From NCBI GenBank assembly GCA_963668585.1, contig OY764869.1, forward strand, positions 1-64,000: 64,000 nucleotides of DNA, written 5' to 3'. A program made the position numbers and the translations under genes. The notes beneath the pieces were generated by a model that had not been told where the DNA came from, did not search any database, and was given only the letters and a program-made list of their open reading frames with translations. Shown here one piece after another: positions 1-8,122 of this stretch (the first letter of the stretch is position 1; every line of letters begins with the position of its first letter). Source of the stretch: Bin87 sp963668585 (GTDB taxonomy: Bacteria > Chloroflexota > Dehalococcoidia > Lucifugimonadales > UBA3495).

Positions 1-146
1 TGCATTAGTGGCGCGCCAAATTTGACAATAGCTCCCGATATATACGCATTATGTCAAATATTTGTCAATAAACAAACTTTGACCGATGCGGTTCCACTTT
101 CACCGACCGATCACCCTTATCGGCGCGAACCAAGCGGTTATAAGGG

Positions 147-367
147 CCATTCAATCGTTGTTGGTTGATGCGACAGTCCACTCATCCTGGTGGCAGTCCA
201 CTCATCCTGGTGGCAGTCCGCCCATCCAGAGATAGACCGCTCATCCAGAGATAGACCGCTCATCCCAGAGGTAGGCCGCTCATCCCGAGCCTGTCGAAGG
301 ACGATCGTACGGTGAGCAGGGAACCGTTCTTGCAACAGCAATTGCACCTTGTCGGGAGAATCGAATC
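147..367. repeat. Dispersed MITE-like repeat, copy 1, with internal tandem array
   Basis: The left end has CATTCAATCG and the right end GAGAATCGAATCG, matching the ends of the copies near 22.9, 29.7 and 31.9 kb. The middle is expanded by about six 19-21 base units built on CTCATCC (roughly 171-290). The right half carries the family core GGTGAGCAGG, then GCAACAGCAATTG. No open frame here looks coding. Confidence 0.75.
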
Positions 368-391
368 GCCGCGCCGGGGCCACTCCACGGT

Positions 392-421
392 TTGCCGCTC
401 GTCGTGGCCGCCTGATACAAT
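392..421 (+). promoter_or_regulatory. Candidate sigma70-type promoter for the SMP-30 gene
   Basis: TTGCCG at 392-397 and TACAAT at 416-421 are separated by 18 bases. This gives a leader of about 65 bases before the ATG at 494, which is preceded by AAGGAG. Inferred from motif and position only. Confidence 0.5.
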
Positions 422-493
422 CCCCCCAGTGTCGCCCGACCGCTCTCACGCATCGGGCCGACCCACCACCGACCACCTAAGGAGATTCCCGTT

Positions 494-1405
494 ATGTCTT
501 GGCGTTTCAGCCTCATCAATCGCTTTGAAGACCCGCCTGGCGGCATCACCGAAGGCCCCGCCTGGAACGGCGAGGTAGTGCTGTTCACCCACATCCACGC
601 CAGTCGCATCTACGCCTACAATCCAAAGTCCGGCGAGTTCTCCGTGTTCCGAGAAAACACCAACCGCACCAACGGCCTCGCTTTCGACGCAGACGGCCGG
701 CTCTTTGGGTGCTGTCAGAACGGCCGCGCCATCGTCCGCTTCGACCCCGACGGCAGCACGGTCACCGTCGCCGACAACCTTGATGGCGTGCCGCTGAACA
801 CTCCCAACGACCTGGCCATCGACTCCCAGGGACGCATCTGGTTCACCAACCCCTGGAACGCCGGCAACATCGACCCCCACGAGGTCGAGCAACTTGACCA
901 TCGTTCCGTGCTTTGCGCCGTGCCCCAGGGCGACGGCACCTACAACACCGTCCGCTCCACCTACGACACCACCATGCCCAACGGCGTGCTCGTCTCCCCC
1001 GACGGCAACACCCTTTACGTCGCCGAGAGCAACAGCGATCAGATCGAGATCGATCGGGAGTTGCGAGCCTACCCCATCAACAGCGACGGCACCCTGGGCG
1101 CCTACAATACTCTCCACACCTTCGGGCGCGACTCCAACCGCGTCCACCGGGGCATCGACGGAATGTGCCTGGACGCCGACGGCAACATCATCGCCACCGC
1201 CGGTTGGCCCACGGGCGGCCCCGGCCCCATGCTCTACGTCTTCTCCCCCACCGGCCGCGTCATCGAGACCCATCCGGTGGCGGCCACCCGACCCACCAAC
1301 GTCTGCTTCGGCGGCGCGGACAACACCGAAGTTTTCGTGACCTCCACAGACGGACACTTCTTCCACGCCAAAACCGACACCGTCGGCTGGGCGATCTACC
1401 CGTAA
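494..1405 (+). CDS. SMP-30/gluconolactonase-like beta-propeller protein
   Basis: A 303-residue soluble protein of the SMP-30/gluconolactonase/LRE-like family, six-bladed propellers that usually hydrolyse lactones at a divalent metal. Family marks visible are EGPAW near residue 22 (metal Glu), TNGLAFDADGRL, a central NTPNDLAIDSQGRIWFT block (metal Asn and the DxxGxxWFT blade motif), and GIDGMCLDADGNI (metal Asp). The length is typical and there is no signal peptide. The ATG follows AAGGAG. The next gene begins 17 bases downstream, so they may share a transcript. The substrate (sugar lactone or another ester) cannot be told. Confidence 0.88.
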   Translation: MSWRFSLINRFEDPPGGITEGPAWNGEVVLFTHIHASRIYAYNPKSGEFSVFRENTNRTNGLAFDADGRLFGCCQNGRAIVRFDPDGSTVTVADNLDGVPLNTPNDLAIDSQGRIWFTNPWNAGNIDPHEVEQLDHRSVLCAVPQGDGTYNTVRSTYDTTMPNGVLVSPDGNTLYVAESNSDQIEIDRELRAYPINSDGTLGAYNTLHTFGRDSNRVHRGIDGMCLDADGNIIATAGWPTGGPGPMLYVFSPTGRVIETHPVAATRPTNVCFGGADNTEVFVTSTDGHFFHAKTDTVGWAIYP

Positions 1406-1422
1406 CGCGCCGAGGCATCCCC

Positions 1423-2031
1423 TTGGGCACTCTCACCGCACTGCTGCAACAGGAAGGCCGCAAACGCTGCCTGATCGCATCCGATGGGCCGGTCACGGTG
1501 GCTTCGGCCTTTGCGCTGGTGAGGGGTATGCCCTACCAGCGAGCCAGTTCCCGTCTCCCTGAATCCACCATCAGGGAATGGCGGGGGACCTGCTCGGGCA
1601 AACACTACGTCCTCAACCAAATCTTCCGCGAAATGGGCATGGATTCCCGCGTCATCATGTGTACCCATCGCTTCACGCAGGACAATACCGCGCATTTCCC
1701 GCCTGACCTGCGCGCCCTGGTCGCCCGGGAACCCGTCCCAGATGTCCATACCTGCATCCGTCTGGAAACGGAACGGGGCTGGATGACCGTCGCTGCCACC
1801 TGGCCCAGCAGAGCAGAGCCATTGGGTATGCCGGTGAACGGCGAGTTCATTCCCGGCGAGGACATGACCATCGCATGCGACGTCATCGATGCCTGTGAGG
1901 CGCCCTCCGGCGACGACCCCCAGGCTTTCAAGGAAAGACTGATCGGCGAGTTCTGCGGCGCGTCCGGCGACATCCGGGACCAGTTCATCGAAGGCATGAG
2001 CTACTGGCCCGCCAGGGCAACGCAAAGATAA
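1423..2031 (+). CDS. Transglutaminase-like domain protein
   Basis: About 202 residues if the TTG at 1423 is the start. No ATG lies near the beginning of the conserved region, so the start is uncertain. The block CSGKHYVLNQIFREMGM, followed by DVHTCIRLE and WMTVAATWP, resembles the Cys-His-Asp core of transglutaminase-like folds (C near residue 53, H near 108). The position that is normally Asp in the vDxTW motif appears to be Ala. It may therefore be a non-catalytic or divergent member. It lies between the SMP-30 gene and a small unknown gene, probably in one transcript. The family assignment is an inference from motif pattern. Confidence 0.6.
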   Translation: MGTLTALLQQEGRKRCLIASDGPVTVASAFALVRGMPYQRASSRLPESTIREWRGTCSGKHYVLNQIFREMGMDSRVIMCTHRFTQDNTAHFPPDLRALVAREPVPDVHTCIRLETERGWMTVAATWPSRAEPLGMPVNGEFIPGEDMTIACDVIDACEAPSGDDPQAFKERLIGEFCGASGDIRDQFIEGMSYWPARATQR

Positions 2032-2060
2032 CCACACCGCGAACATCGGACGGTATCAAT

Positions 2061-2417
2061 ATGCAGAACAGACGGCTGAGCGACTACGGCATCGGTCGGG
2101 ACCAACTCCGGCAGGGCGGCGGTCGCGGCAATGGCAACGACCACTTTGATGAGTTGGTGGGCAGCACCGAGTTCTACGTCTATCAGACCCCCGGCCGGCG
2201 CGTGAAGGGCTTCGACAGCTTCAAGCTCTTTGCGGAATCCGAGGGTTGCGAACTGCTGTACACCGCCGACGCGCCGCCCGAACTGGCCGACCATGAAACG
2301 CTGCGCATCACCCACCGCCGCGCCGAACCGATACCCGAACCCGTGCTCAAGCGCGCCCACTCGTGGGCCCACCGCAACAACTTCCTACACAGCTTCTTCA
2401 AGCCCATGTACCGGTAG
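2061..2417 (+). CDS. Hypothetical protein, 118 aa
   Basis: I do not recognise this family. The protein is soluble, polar and rich in Arg and Asp, with a Gly-rich N-terminus (QGGGRGNGN) and an aromatic C-terminus (NNFLHSFFKPMYR). It starts with ATG 29 bases after the preceding stop and runs in the same direction, so it is plausibly the third gene of a small operon. Codon use is like its neighbours, with GC-rich third positions, which supports coding. A hairpin follows at 2437-2461. Confidence 0.55.
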   Translation: MQNRRLSDYGIGRDQLRQGGGRGNGNDHFDELVGSTEFYVYQTPGRRVKGFDSFKLFAESEGCELLYTADAPPELADHETLRITHRRAEPIPEPVLKRAHSWAHRNNFLHSFFKPMYR

Positions 2418-2436
2418 TCGTGGACGCGATACACGT

Positions 2437-2461
2437 AGGGGCGGTGTATAGAGCGCCCCTA
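2437..2461. repeat. Short palindrome, TAGGGGCG/CGCCCCTA
   Basis: An 8-base inverted repeat with a 9-base loop lies between the genes at 2061 and 2467. Its arm resembles the GGGGCAGG palindromes found elsewhere in the window. It could act as a weak terminator but lacks a clear T run. Confidence 0.45.
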
Positions 2462-2466
2462 TATCG

Positions 2467-3810
2467 ATGATTTCTTCCGTGCCGGCCCCTGCAAGTCTTC
2501 CCACCCAGGCTGAACGCGCCATCCGCCGGCGCATCGCCCGCCACGGCCCCATATCCTTCGCCGAGTTCATGGCGACCGCCCTCCACGGCCCGGGCGGATA
2601 CTACACTCGATCCACCGGCGGATTCGACTACTACACCAGCCCCCGGATCCATCCCGCCTTTGGCGCGCTGCTGGCCGTCCAACTCTTCCACCTGTGGACC
2701 CTGCTCGACCATCCCAGACCCTTCAAAGTGCTGGAACCCGGCGCCGGCGACGGTCTGCTCTGCCGCGACATCCTCACCGTCGCCAGTCACCTCCCCGACG
2801 GCTTCGGCAACGCCATCCAATACTTCGTCGTCGATCAGCGACCCGCCGCCGGCTGGGAAAGCGACTTTCCGAACGCGAACCGAATCAACGCCGACATTCT
2901 GGCCCCCAATCCGTCATCCTCGATCCCTTCTCCCGTCCACTGCGTCCTGTCGAACGAACTGCTAGACGCCTTCCCGGTCCATCGGGTGCGTGTGGAAGGC
3001 GGACGTTTGCGCGAACTCTACGTCAGCGTCGAGTCGGACGTCGCCGACGGCTACGAGGGCGCGTTGATTGAACTACCGGGCGAACCCACGAACCCCGCGC
3101 TGGAATCCCGCCTGTCCCATCTGGGCATCACGCTGGCCGACGGGCAAACTGCCGAAATCTGCCTACTGCTGGATGCCTGGGCCAGCGCCACCGCCGCGCT
3201 GCTCGAATCCGGTTTCGCTCTGTCCATCGACTACGGACGCGCCGCCGGCGACCTCTACGACCCGGCGTTGCGACCCCACGGTACCCTGGTTACCTACCGC
3301 GACCACCGCCAGACCGACGCGCCCCTGCACGACGTGGGCCGCCAGGACATCACCGCCCAGGTCGATTTCACCTCCCTGCAACGCTCCGGCGAAGCGGCCG
3401 GCCTCTCCAGCATCGGCAACGTGCCCCAGGGCTGGCTGCTCCAACGCCTCGGCCTTCAGGCCGTGCGACGCAACGCCCCGACGCCCGACGCTGGCGGCAG
3501 CGGTTGGATCACGCTTCCCGTCGGCCCCGACGGTCTGCCCCCCGACGCGATGCCGGATGAGTTCGGCGCCCCGCCCGACGACGCACGCGCCTGGCTCACC
3601 GGCCTGACGCATCTTGCCCAACCCGGCGGCCTCGGCGATTTCCGCGTCCTGCTTCAGTCCAAAGGCATCTCGCCAGGCCGCGCTGCCACCGCGCTGTCCT
3701 GGCTGGACGGCGAAACCGCCGAACACGGTTACACCCCAGCGTCGCTGGCCGCCATGATCCCCGCGGAAGCGTTGGCTCTCGGACCCGAACGCCTGCGTCT
3801 CACCCAATAG
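2467..3810 (+). CDS. MidA/NDUFAF7-family SAM-dependent methyltransferase
   Basis: A 447-residue protein of the DUF185/MidA family. In mitochondria the homologue NDUFAF7 methylates an arginine of complex I; bacterial roles are poorly known. Visible features are the N-terminal ISFAEFMATALHGPGGYY, typical of the family, the SAM-binding LEPGAGDGLLCRDIL near residue 88, SNELLDAFPVHRV near 160, and SIDYGRAAGDLY followed by ITAQVDFTSL. The length suits the family. It is soluble. Both neighbours run the same way, with the CoA-transferase about 70 bases downstream behind its own promoter-like sequence. Confidence 0.88.
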   Translation: MISSVPAPASLPTQAERAIRRRIARHGPISFAEFMATALHGPGGYYTRSTGGFDYYTSPRIHPAFGALLAVQLFHLWTLLDHPRPFKVLEPGAGDGLLCRDILTVASHLPDGFGNAIQYFVVDQRPAAGWESDFPNANRINADILAPNPSSSIPSPVHCVLSNELLDAFPVHRVRVEGGRLRELYVSVESDVADGYEGALIELPGEPTNPALESRLSHLGITLADGQTAEICLLLDAWASATAALLESGFALSIDYGRAAGDLYDPALRPHGTLVTYRDHRQTDAPLHDVGRQDITAQVDFTSLQRSGEAAGLSSIGNVPQGWLLQRLGLQAVRRNAPTPDAGGSGWITLPVGPDGLPPDAMPDEFGAPPDDARAWLTGLTHLAQPGGLGDFRVLLQSKGISPGRAATALSWLDGETAEHGYTPASLAAMIPAEALALGPERLRLTQ

Positions 3811-3816
3811 GCCGGT

Positions 3817-3824
3817 GCTATAAT
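3817..3824 (+). promoter_or_regulatory. Extended -10 element (TGCTATAAT)
   Basis: TATAAT at 3819-3824 is preceded by TG one base upstream, with no clear -35. It lies just after the methyltransferase stop and 55 bases before the CoA-transferase ATG at 3879. Confidence 0.5.
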
Positions 3825-3878
3825 CGGCGACATTTAGAACCGCCCTGATTGCCCGCCTCGCCACCATTGGATTTGACC

Positions 3879-5159
3879 ATGCCTGGCCCTTTGAACGGCA
3901 TCAACGTCGTGGAGTTCTCCACGATGATCGCCACTCCCACCGCAGGTATGCTGCTGGCCGATATGGGCGCCAGCGTCATCAAGGTCGAACCGCCCTGGGG
4001 CGACCTCTGGCGCTACGCCCAGGCCGTCCTGCCCACCGACGGGCGCCCCTTCATGGCTTACAACCGCGGCAAGCGCTCCATGACCCTTGATCTCACCAAA
4101 CCCGATGCCGCCGACGTGGTCCGCCGTCTCACCGAGCAGGCCGACGTCGTCCTCGCCAACAACCGGCCCGACGTCGCCGGACGCCTTGGCATCGACTACG
4201 AGACCCTCTCGGCCATCAACCCGTCGATCATCTACTGCGAGGGTTCCGCCTTTGGACACGAGGGCCCCGACGCCTACCGGCCCGGCTACGACATCATCAT
4301 CCAGGCCATGTCCGGCATCGCCACCGCCGAGGGCAAGGTCGTCAACGGCGTCCCCGAGCAGATCGTCGCCAGCCCCCTGGTAGATTCCGCGTGCGGACTC
4401 GCCCAGGCCTGGGCCGTCTGCGGCGCGCTGTTCGCCCGGGAGCGCGACGCCGCTGCGGGTGAGAAGGGCAGAGGCCAGAAACTCGAAGCGTCCCTGCTCG
4501 GCACCAGCCTCCTGATGTTGGGGATGCGGTTCGTGCGCATCGACTCGCTCGACCAGCAACCCCACCGCGAGATCCTCGATTCCGTGGACGCCATGCGTGC
4601 CGCCGACACTCCCTACCCCGACCTGCTGGAGGTGTACCAGGCCCAGCACTTCCAGTCCCCCGGCAACATCTACTACCGCTTCTACCAGACCGCTGACGGG
4701 ATGCTCGTCGTCGGGTGCCTCAACACCGGCCTGCGCCTGAAACTGCTGGACGTTGTCGGACTCCACGACATCAGATTCGATGAAGGCTACGACCAGCGTT
4801 CCCAGGAAGCCGCCGACTTCGGCGCCCAACTGATGATCGACGCCGAGGCGATCTTCCGGGCCAAAACCAACGGCGAGTGGCTCGATTTGCTGGACGCCGC
4901 CGGCGTCCCCGCCGGCCCGGTCCGCTTCGTCGAGGAGATGTTCGATCACCCGCAGGTCGAGGCCAACAACTTCGCCGTGGACGTGAACCACCGCGACCTC
5001 GGCAACGTGCGCATGGCCGGACCCCTGGTAGCCTTCAGCGACACCCCCCTCGAAGCTGGCGACCTGCCCGCCCTCGGCGAACACACCGACGCCGTCCTCA
5101 CCGATCTCGGCTACACGCCCGACACCATTGCCAAGTGGCGCACAACCGGCGTCCTGTAG
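3879..5159 (+). CDS. CaiB/BaiF family III CoA-transferase
   Basis: A 426-residue cytoplasmic enzyme expected to move CoA between carboxylic acids through an aspartyl-CoA thioester. The N-terminus PLNGINVVEFSTMIATPTAG and the block LLADMGASVIKVEPPWGD are diagnostic of the family, as is NRGKRSMTLDL. The probable catalytic Asp lies in LVDSACGLAQAW (near residue 170). The ATG at 3879 is preferred to a TTG at 3849 because the family begins directly with the PLxGIxV strand. The substrate acid is unknown; a carnitine, formyl, succinyl or bile-acid type cannot be separated by eye. Confidence 0.9.
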   Translation: MPGPLNGINVVEFSTMIATPTAGMLLADMGASVIKVEPPWGDLWRYAQAVLPTDGRPFMAYNRGKRSMTLDLTKPDAADVVRRLTEQADVVLANNRPDVAGRLGIDYETLSAINPSIIYCEGSAFGHEGPDAYRPGYDIIIQAMSGIATAEGKVVNGVPEQIVASPLVDSACGLAQAWAVCGALFARERDAAAGEKGRGQKLEASLLGTSLLMLGMRFVRIDSLDQQPHREILDSVDAMRAADTPYPDLLEVYQAQHFQSPGNIYYRFYQTADGMLVVGCLNTGLRLKLLDVVGLHDIRFDEGYDQRSQEAADFGAQLMIDAEAIFRAKTNGEWLDLLDAAGVPAGPVRFVEEMFDHPQVEANNFAVDVNHRDLGNVRMAGPLVAFSDTPLEAGDLPALGEHTDAVLTDLGYTPDTIAKWRTTGVL

Positions 5160-5749
5160 CGTCCATACGCGGATGCTCCAGGAACCCCCAGCAGGCTCGA
5201 CTGCCGACCGCGCAAACCGGGTAGTCCCGTGCGGCCGGCGTTGAAAATCGCCAGAATCAGGACCACCAGCATTCGTGGAACGGCAGGATCAGAAAGCCCG
5301 GCTGTGGACACTCCCAAATCCTGTTGATCCGCAAATCCCGCCAATTCGGATTCCGACGATGCGCCGTCTGCTTGCATACCAAGGTCAGACCGTTCGCTTG
5401 CCAGGTAATACCGTCCAGGAGATTCACGCGTGGTCATACGGACGGTACATATCAGCTTAAAGATAGTATCTGACACATAGCGCGAGCGAGACGGCGGCGG
5501 TGGCAACAATCTACGTTTGCCCATCGGGCCAAATCAACACCCACGTCACATGCTCGGTATCCCGCTTACCCCATGTGTCCGAGCAAAACAGTCGCCGCGT
5601 CCCAATCGATTGTCCCAGCAAGAAACATATCCGGTTCATCCCGTTCATCGATGTAAAATTCAACCCCGGCCCTCTCCCCGCCATGCTAAACTATCAATAT
5701 ACGCAATATTTATTATTCCAATTTACCCACATACCAGCGAGGTCCCGAT
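5160..5749. other. 590-base intergenic stretch, no gene seen
   Basis: Short frames here have no family features and codon use unlike the neighbours. The right part (5680-5745) is AT-rich and is likely the promoter region of the reductase fusion, but no clean -35/-10 pair stands out. Confidence 0.55.
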
Positions 5750-7009
5750 ATGACCCAACAACTCGATATCACCGTGTACGGCGCACTCTGGTGCCCCGAT
5801 TGCCGTCGCTCCAAGCAGTTCCTCGCCGAGCATCGCGTACCCTACCGCTGGATAGACATTGAACAGCAACCGGACGCCCAGGACACCGTCCGACAACTCA
5901 ACGACGGCCGCCAGATCATCCCAACCATCGTGTTCGGCGACGGCGGCCCTGTTCTGGCCGAGCCCAGCAACGCCGATCTCGCCGCCCGCCTGGGCATCAA
6001 CCCCCAGGCTAGCCGCTCTCACTACGATCTCATAATCGTCGGCGCCGGCCCCGCCGGACTCACCGCCGCTATCTACGCGGCCCGCGAGGGAATGGACACC
6101 CTGATCATCGAACGCGGCGGCGTTGGCGGGCAGGCCGGTTCCACCGAGCGCATCGACAACTATCCCGGCTTCGCCCAAGGCATCACCGGCGCCGACCTCG
6201 CCGACCAGATGCGCGAGCAGGCCGAACGCTTCGGTGTCGAATTTCTCGTCGCGCAGACCGTGGCGTCCATCGACACTCCGTTGACTGATGGAGAGCAGCC
6301 GGGGGCAATGCCCGCCCTGCACACCGTCAACACCGAGTCCGGCCAGCAGTACCGCGCGCCGGCCCTGCTGCTGACGCCCGGCACCCGCTACCGCCGCCTG
6401 AACGTGCCCGGCGAGGACGACTTCATCGGCGCCGGCGTCCATTTCTGCGCCACCTGCGACGGCCCCTTCTACCGCGACATGGAAACCCTCGTGGTCGGCG
6501 GCGGCAACAGCGGCGTCGAGGAGGGTTTGTTCCTCACCCGCTTCGCGACCCGAGTAACTGTCCTCGAGGTCGGCGACCGTCTTCGGGCCAGCCAGGTGCT
6601 GCAGGACAAGGCCGTCGCGCATCCCCGGATGGACATTCGCCTCAACACCGCCGTGCGCGAGTTTCGCGGTAACGGAAAGCTGGAGTCCGTGCTAGTGGAG
6701 GACCTCAAAACCGGGCGTCAGGAGGAACTGCATCCCTCCGGCGTCTTTGTGTTCATCGGTCTCGACCCCAACACGGGCTTCCTCTCGGACGTGGTGGAAC
6801 TGGACCAACGCGGGTTCATCGTCACCGGTTCCGGCACGCGCCCCTTTCCGATGGAGACCAACCGCCACGGCATCTTCGCCGCCGGCGACGCCCGCGCCGG
6901 CAGCACCAAACAGGTGGCCGCCGCCGTGGGCGAGGGCGCGGCCGCCCTCATCGGCATCCGCTCTCACATGGAGGACGAAATCCGCAACCGCGGCTACGCC
7001 GGCGACTGA
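5750..7009 (+). CDS. Glutaredoxin-thioredoxin reductase fusion protein
   Basis: A 419-residue protein with two redox modules. Residues about 1-80 form a glutaredoxin/NrdH-like domain with the disulfide motif CPDC (ALWCPDCRRS) and the cis-Pro segment QIIPTIVF. After a short linker, residues about 92-410 form an FAD/NAD(P)H pyridine nucleotide-disulfide reductase of thioredoxin reductase type. It shows the FAD-binding GAGPAGLTAAIYAARE, the redox-active CATC (HFCATCDGPFY), the NAD(P)-binding GGGNSGVEEGLFL, and the C-terminal GIFAAGDARAGSTKQVAAAVGEG. The fusion suggests NAD(P)H electrons flow through FAD and CATC to the attached CPDC and then to a cellular disulfide. It is cytoplasmic and appears monocistronic. 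Confidence 0.93.
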   Translation: MTQQLDITVYGALWCPDCRRSKQFLAEHRVPYRWIDIEQQPDAQDTVRQLNDGRQIIPTIVFGDGGPVLAEPSNADLAARLGINPQASRSHYDLIIVGAGPAGLTAAIYAAREGMDTLIIERGGVGGQAGSTERIDNYPGFAQGITGADLADQMREQAERFGVEFLVAQTVASIDTPLTDGEQPGAMPALHTVNTESGQQYRAPALLLTPGTRYRRLNVPGEDDFIGAGVHFCATCDGPFYRDMETLVVGGGNSGVEEGLFLTRFATRVTVLEVGDRLRASQVLQDKAVAHPRMDIRLNTAVREFRGNGKLESVLVEDLKTGRQEELHPSGVFVFIGLDPNTGFLSDVVELDQRGFIVTGSGTRPFPMETNRHGIFAAGDARAGSTKQVAAAVGEGAAALIGIRSHMEDEIRNRGYAGD

Positions 7010-7090
7010 CCCGGCGCGAGGCGTCCCACATCATCCCTCCATCTCCAACCAGCAGACCGCCGGGGTGCGAGTCCGGCCCCCTATCGAGGG

Positions 7091-7120
7091 TAGGGGCAGG
7101 TTTGAAACCTGCCCCCCTAC
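7091..7120. repeat. GGGGCAGGTTTGAAACCTGCCCC palindrome, copy 1
   Basis: A near-perfect inverted repeat, TAGGGGCAGG/CCTGCCCCCCTA around TTTGAAA. The same element recurs at 42.7, 50.6, 54.9, 58.5, 58.7, 58.8 and 63.0 kb, and in diverged form near 19.65 kb. REP-like. Confidence 0.8.
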
Positions 7121-7196
7121 CTCTAAACCATCGCCAACACCCGGTCTCCCCGACCCCTGACCTCAACCGCAGAAGACGGGCGGCAAACCGGAGCAC

Positions 7197-7229
7197 ACAA
7201 AAAAAGGCCGGGGAATTATCTCCCCGGCC
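7197..7229 (-). terminator. Rho-independent terminator of the small gene at 7324-7545
   Basis: On the minus strand a perfect 9-base stem, GGCCGGGGA with TCCCCGGCC, around a 6-base loop runs into a T run (seven As on the plus strand at about 7199-7205). It ends transcription of the gene that stops at 7324. Confidence 0.9.
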
Positions 7230-7323
7230 AATGCCATGCGGCTGATTCGGTTATGAATCTGTGGATTCAGATATGCCCCGTGCCGAACAGTGAGGAAGAC
7301 TCGGCCACGGGGCCGCACATCCG

Positions 7324-7545
7324 CTATTCCTCGTCTTCGAACGTGTAGTAGCGCACTCCGGCCATCGGGATGCCATAGGCGAGGCGCTTCCGCGACACCA
7401 CGGGTACCGGCACCAGTTCCGGTTCGGCTTCCTGCGATCCGTACTCCTGGAGAACCTCCGCGATATCCTCTTCCACCCGCTGCGCCAGCAGCCGGGCACG
7501 TTCCTGCGCTTCTTCGGCATGGATATTTTCGCTGATGTTGCTCAT
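7324..7545 (-). CDS. Small protein with C-terminal AYGIPMAGVRYYT block (paralogue B)
   Basis: A 73-residue protein of unrecognised family. The N-terminal two thirds are charged and probably helical (EEAQERARLLAQRVEEDIAE). The C-terminus is LAYGIPMAGVRYYTF followed by an acidic tail EDEE. The ATG at 7545 has AGGAG at a good distance, so the longer upstream start at 7590 is less likely. It shares length (73 residues) and the whole C-terminal block with the neighbouring gene at 7739-7960. Each has its own ribosome binding site and terminator. A helical leader with a conserved C-terminal block recalls ribosomally made peptide precursors, but no modifying enzyme is adjacent. A protein-binding tail is an equal possibility. 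Confidence 0.8.
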   Translation of the reverse strand: MSNISENIHAEEAQERARLLAQRVEEDIAEVLQEYGSQEAEPELVPVPVVSRKRLAYGIPMAGVRYYTFEDEE

Positions 7546-7552
7546 CGTTGTA

Positions 7553-7557
7553 TCGCT
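7553..7557 (-). promoter_or_regulatory. Ribosome binding site deciding the 7545 start
   Basis: AGGAG on the minus strand lies 7 bases ahead of the ATG at 7545 and fixes this start over the in-frame codon at 7590. Confidence 0.75.
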
Positions 7558-7677
7558 CCTTATGTATGTTTTGTCATCAAGTTGATACACTTCGTATCAT
7601 AGCAAATATAGTCTGGCGAGTCAATCAGCGCAATGTGAAGATTTCGTGCCCTCTGGGGATGCTGCGGCGCATCCACC

Positions 7678-7708
7678 AAAAACAGGGGCGACCCCAAAGG
7701 GCCGCCCC
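7678..7708 (-). terminator. Rho-independent terminator of the small gene at 7739-7960
   Basis: On the minus strand GGGGCGGCCC and GGGTCGCCCC pair with one mismatch around a short loop and lead into a T-rich run (As on the plus strand at 7678-7682). It separates the two small genes into two transcripts. Confidence 0.8.
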
Positions 7709-7738
7709 CGCGCTGCGCCGTGCCCGGCAATCCTTCGA

Positions 7739-7960
7739 CTACTCCTCGGGCACGTAGGTGTAGTACCGCACGCCGGCCATCGGAATGCCATAGGCCAGGC
7801 TCGGCGGCGGGATGTGCCGGACTCGCTCCGGCGCGGCGTCTTCCATGCGTGCCCCGAACTCGGTCAGCACGTCGGCCAAGTCCTGCTCCACCCACTCGCT
7901 AAGCAACCCGGATCGTTGGTCAATCTGCGCGTTGGCCATTACTTCGTTGACAGTAACCAT
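7739..7960 (-). CDS. Small protein with C-terminal AYGIPMAGVRYYT block (paralogue A)
   Basis: A 73-residue protein, exactly the length of its neighbour at 7324-7545. The ATG at 7960 follows GGAGG. The two share LL, VE/D and LADVLTEFG-type positions in the N-terminal helix, then diverge through a variable linker (DAAPERVRHIPPP here). They become identical over LAYGIPMAGVRYYT and end in acidic residues (VPEE here). No transmembrane segment or signal peptide is apparent. The variable middle with constrained ends indicates selection on the tail. Function is unknown; a peptide precursor, a toxin or antitoxin-like regulator and a docking peptide are all open. Confidence 0.82.
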   Translation of the reverse strand: MVTVNEVMANAQIDQRSGLLSEWVEQDLADVLTEFGARMEDAAPERVRHIPPPSLAYGIPMAGVRYYTYVPEE

Positions 7961-8070
7961 CGTTGCTTCCTCCCTCTACGATTTGCCGCTACATCACAGG
8001 ATGTAATTTTCGTTATCATAAACGCCAATGAACAGCGTGTCAACCCCAACTCCCCATCCTCACCGGGCCG

Positions 8071-8112
8071 CTCGATTGCTGACGATCGTTGAGGTGGGCC
8101 GCTCATCCCGCA
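8071..8112. repeat. Partial copy of the MITE-like repeat
   Basis: CGCTCGATTGCTGACG followed by GAGGTGGGCCGCTCATCCCG resembles the left half of the family seen at 147-367. The GGTGAGCAGG core and right end are missing. Confidence 0.5.
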
Positions 8113-8122
8113 AACCGGTTGT

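Larger units (their letters stand above)
1..493. other. Intergenic left edge, no gene seen
   Basis: Bases 1-146 are AT-rich for this genome (TTGACAATA, TGTCAAATATTTG, TTTGTCAATAAAC) with loose inverted-repeat character; any gene they belong to lies outside the window. The rest is the dispersed repeat and the promoter region of the gene at 494. Confidence 0.6.
7010..7323. other. Intergenic region between convergent genes
   Basis: Contains the palindromic repeat at 7091-7120 and, near the right end, the terminator of the minus-strand small gene. No coding sequence seen. Confidence 0.6.

Noticed and set aside
446..1366. Long minus-strand frame opposite the SMP-30 gene
   Set aside because: Gly/Val/Ala-rich shadow of a GC-rich gene, no motif; the plus frame has a clear family match.
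913..1422. Upstream extension of the transglutaminase-like gene
   Set aside because: Arg/His-rich translation overlaps the SMP-30 gene in another frame; the real gene starts near 1423.
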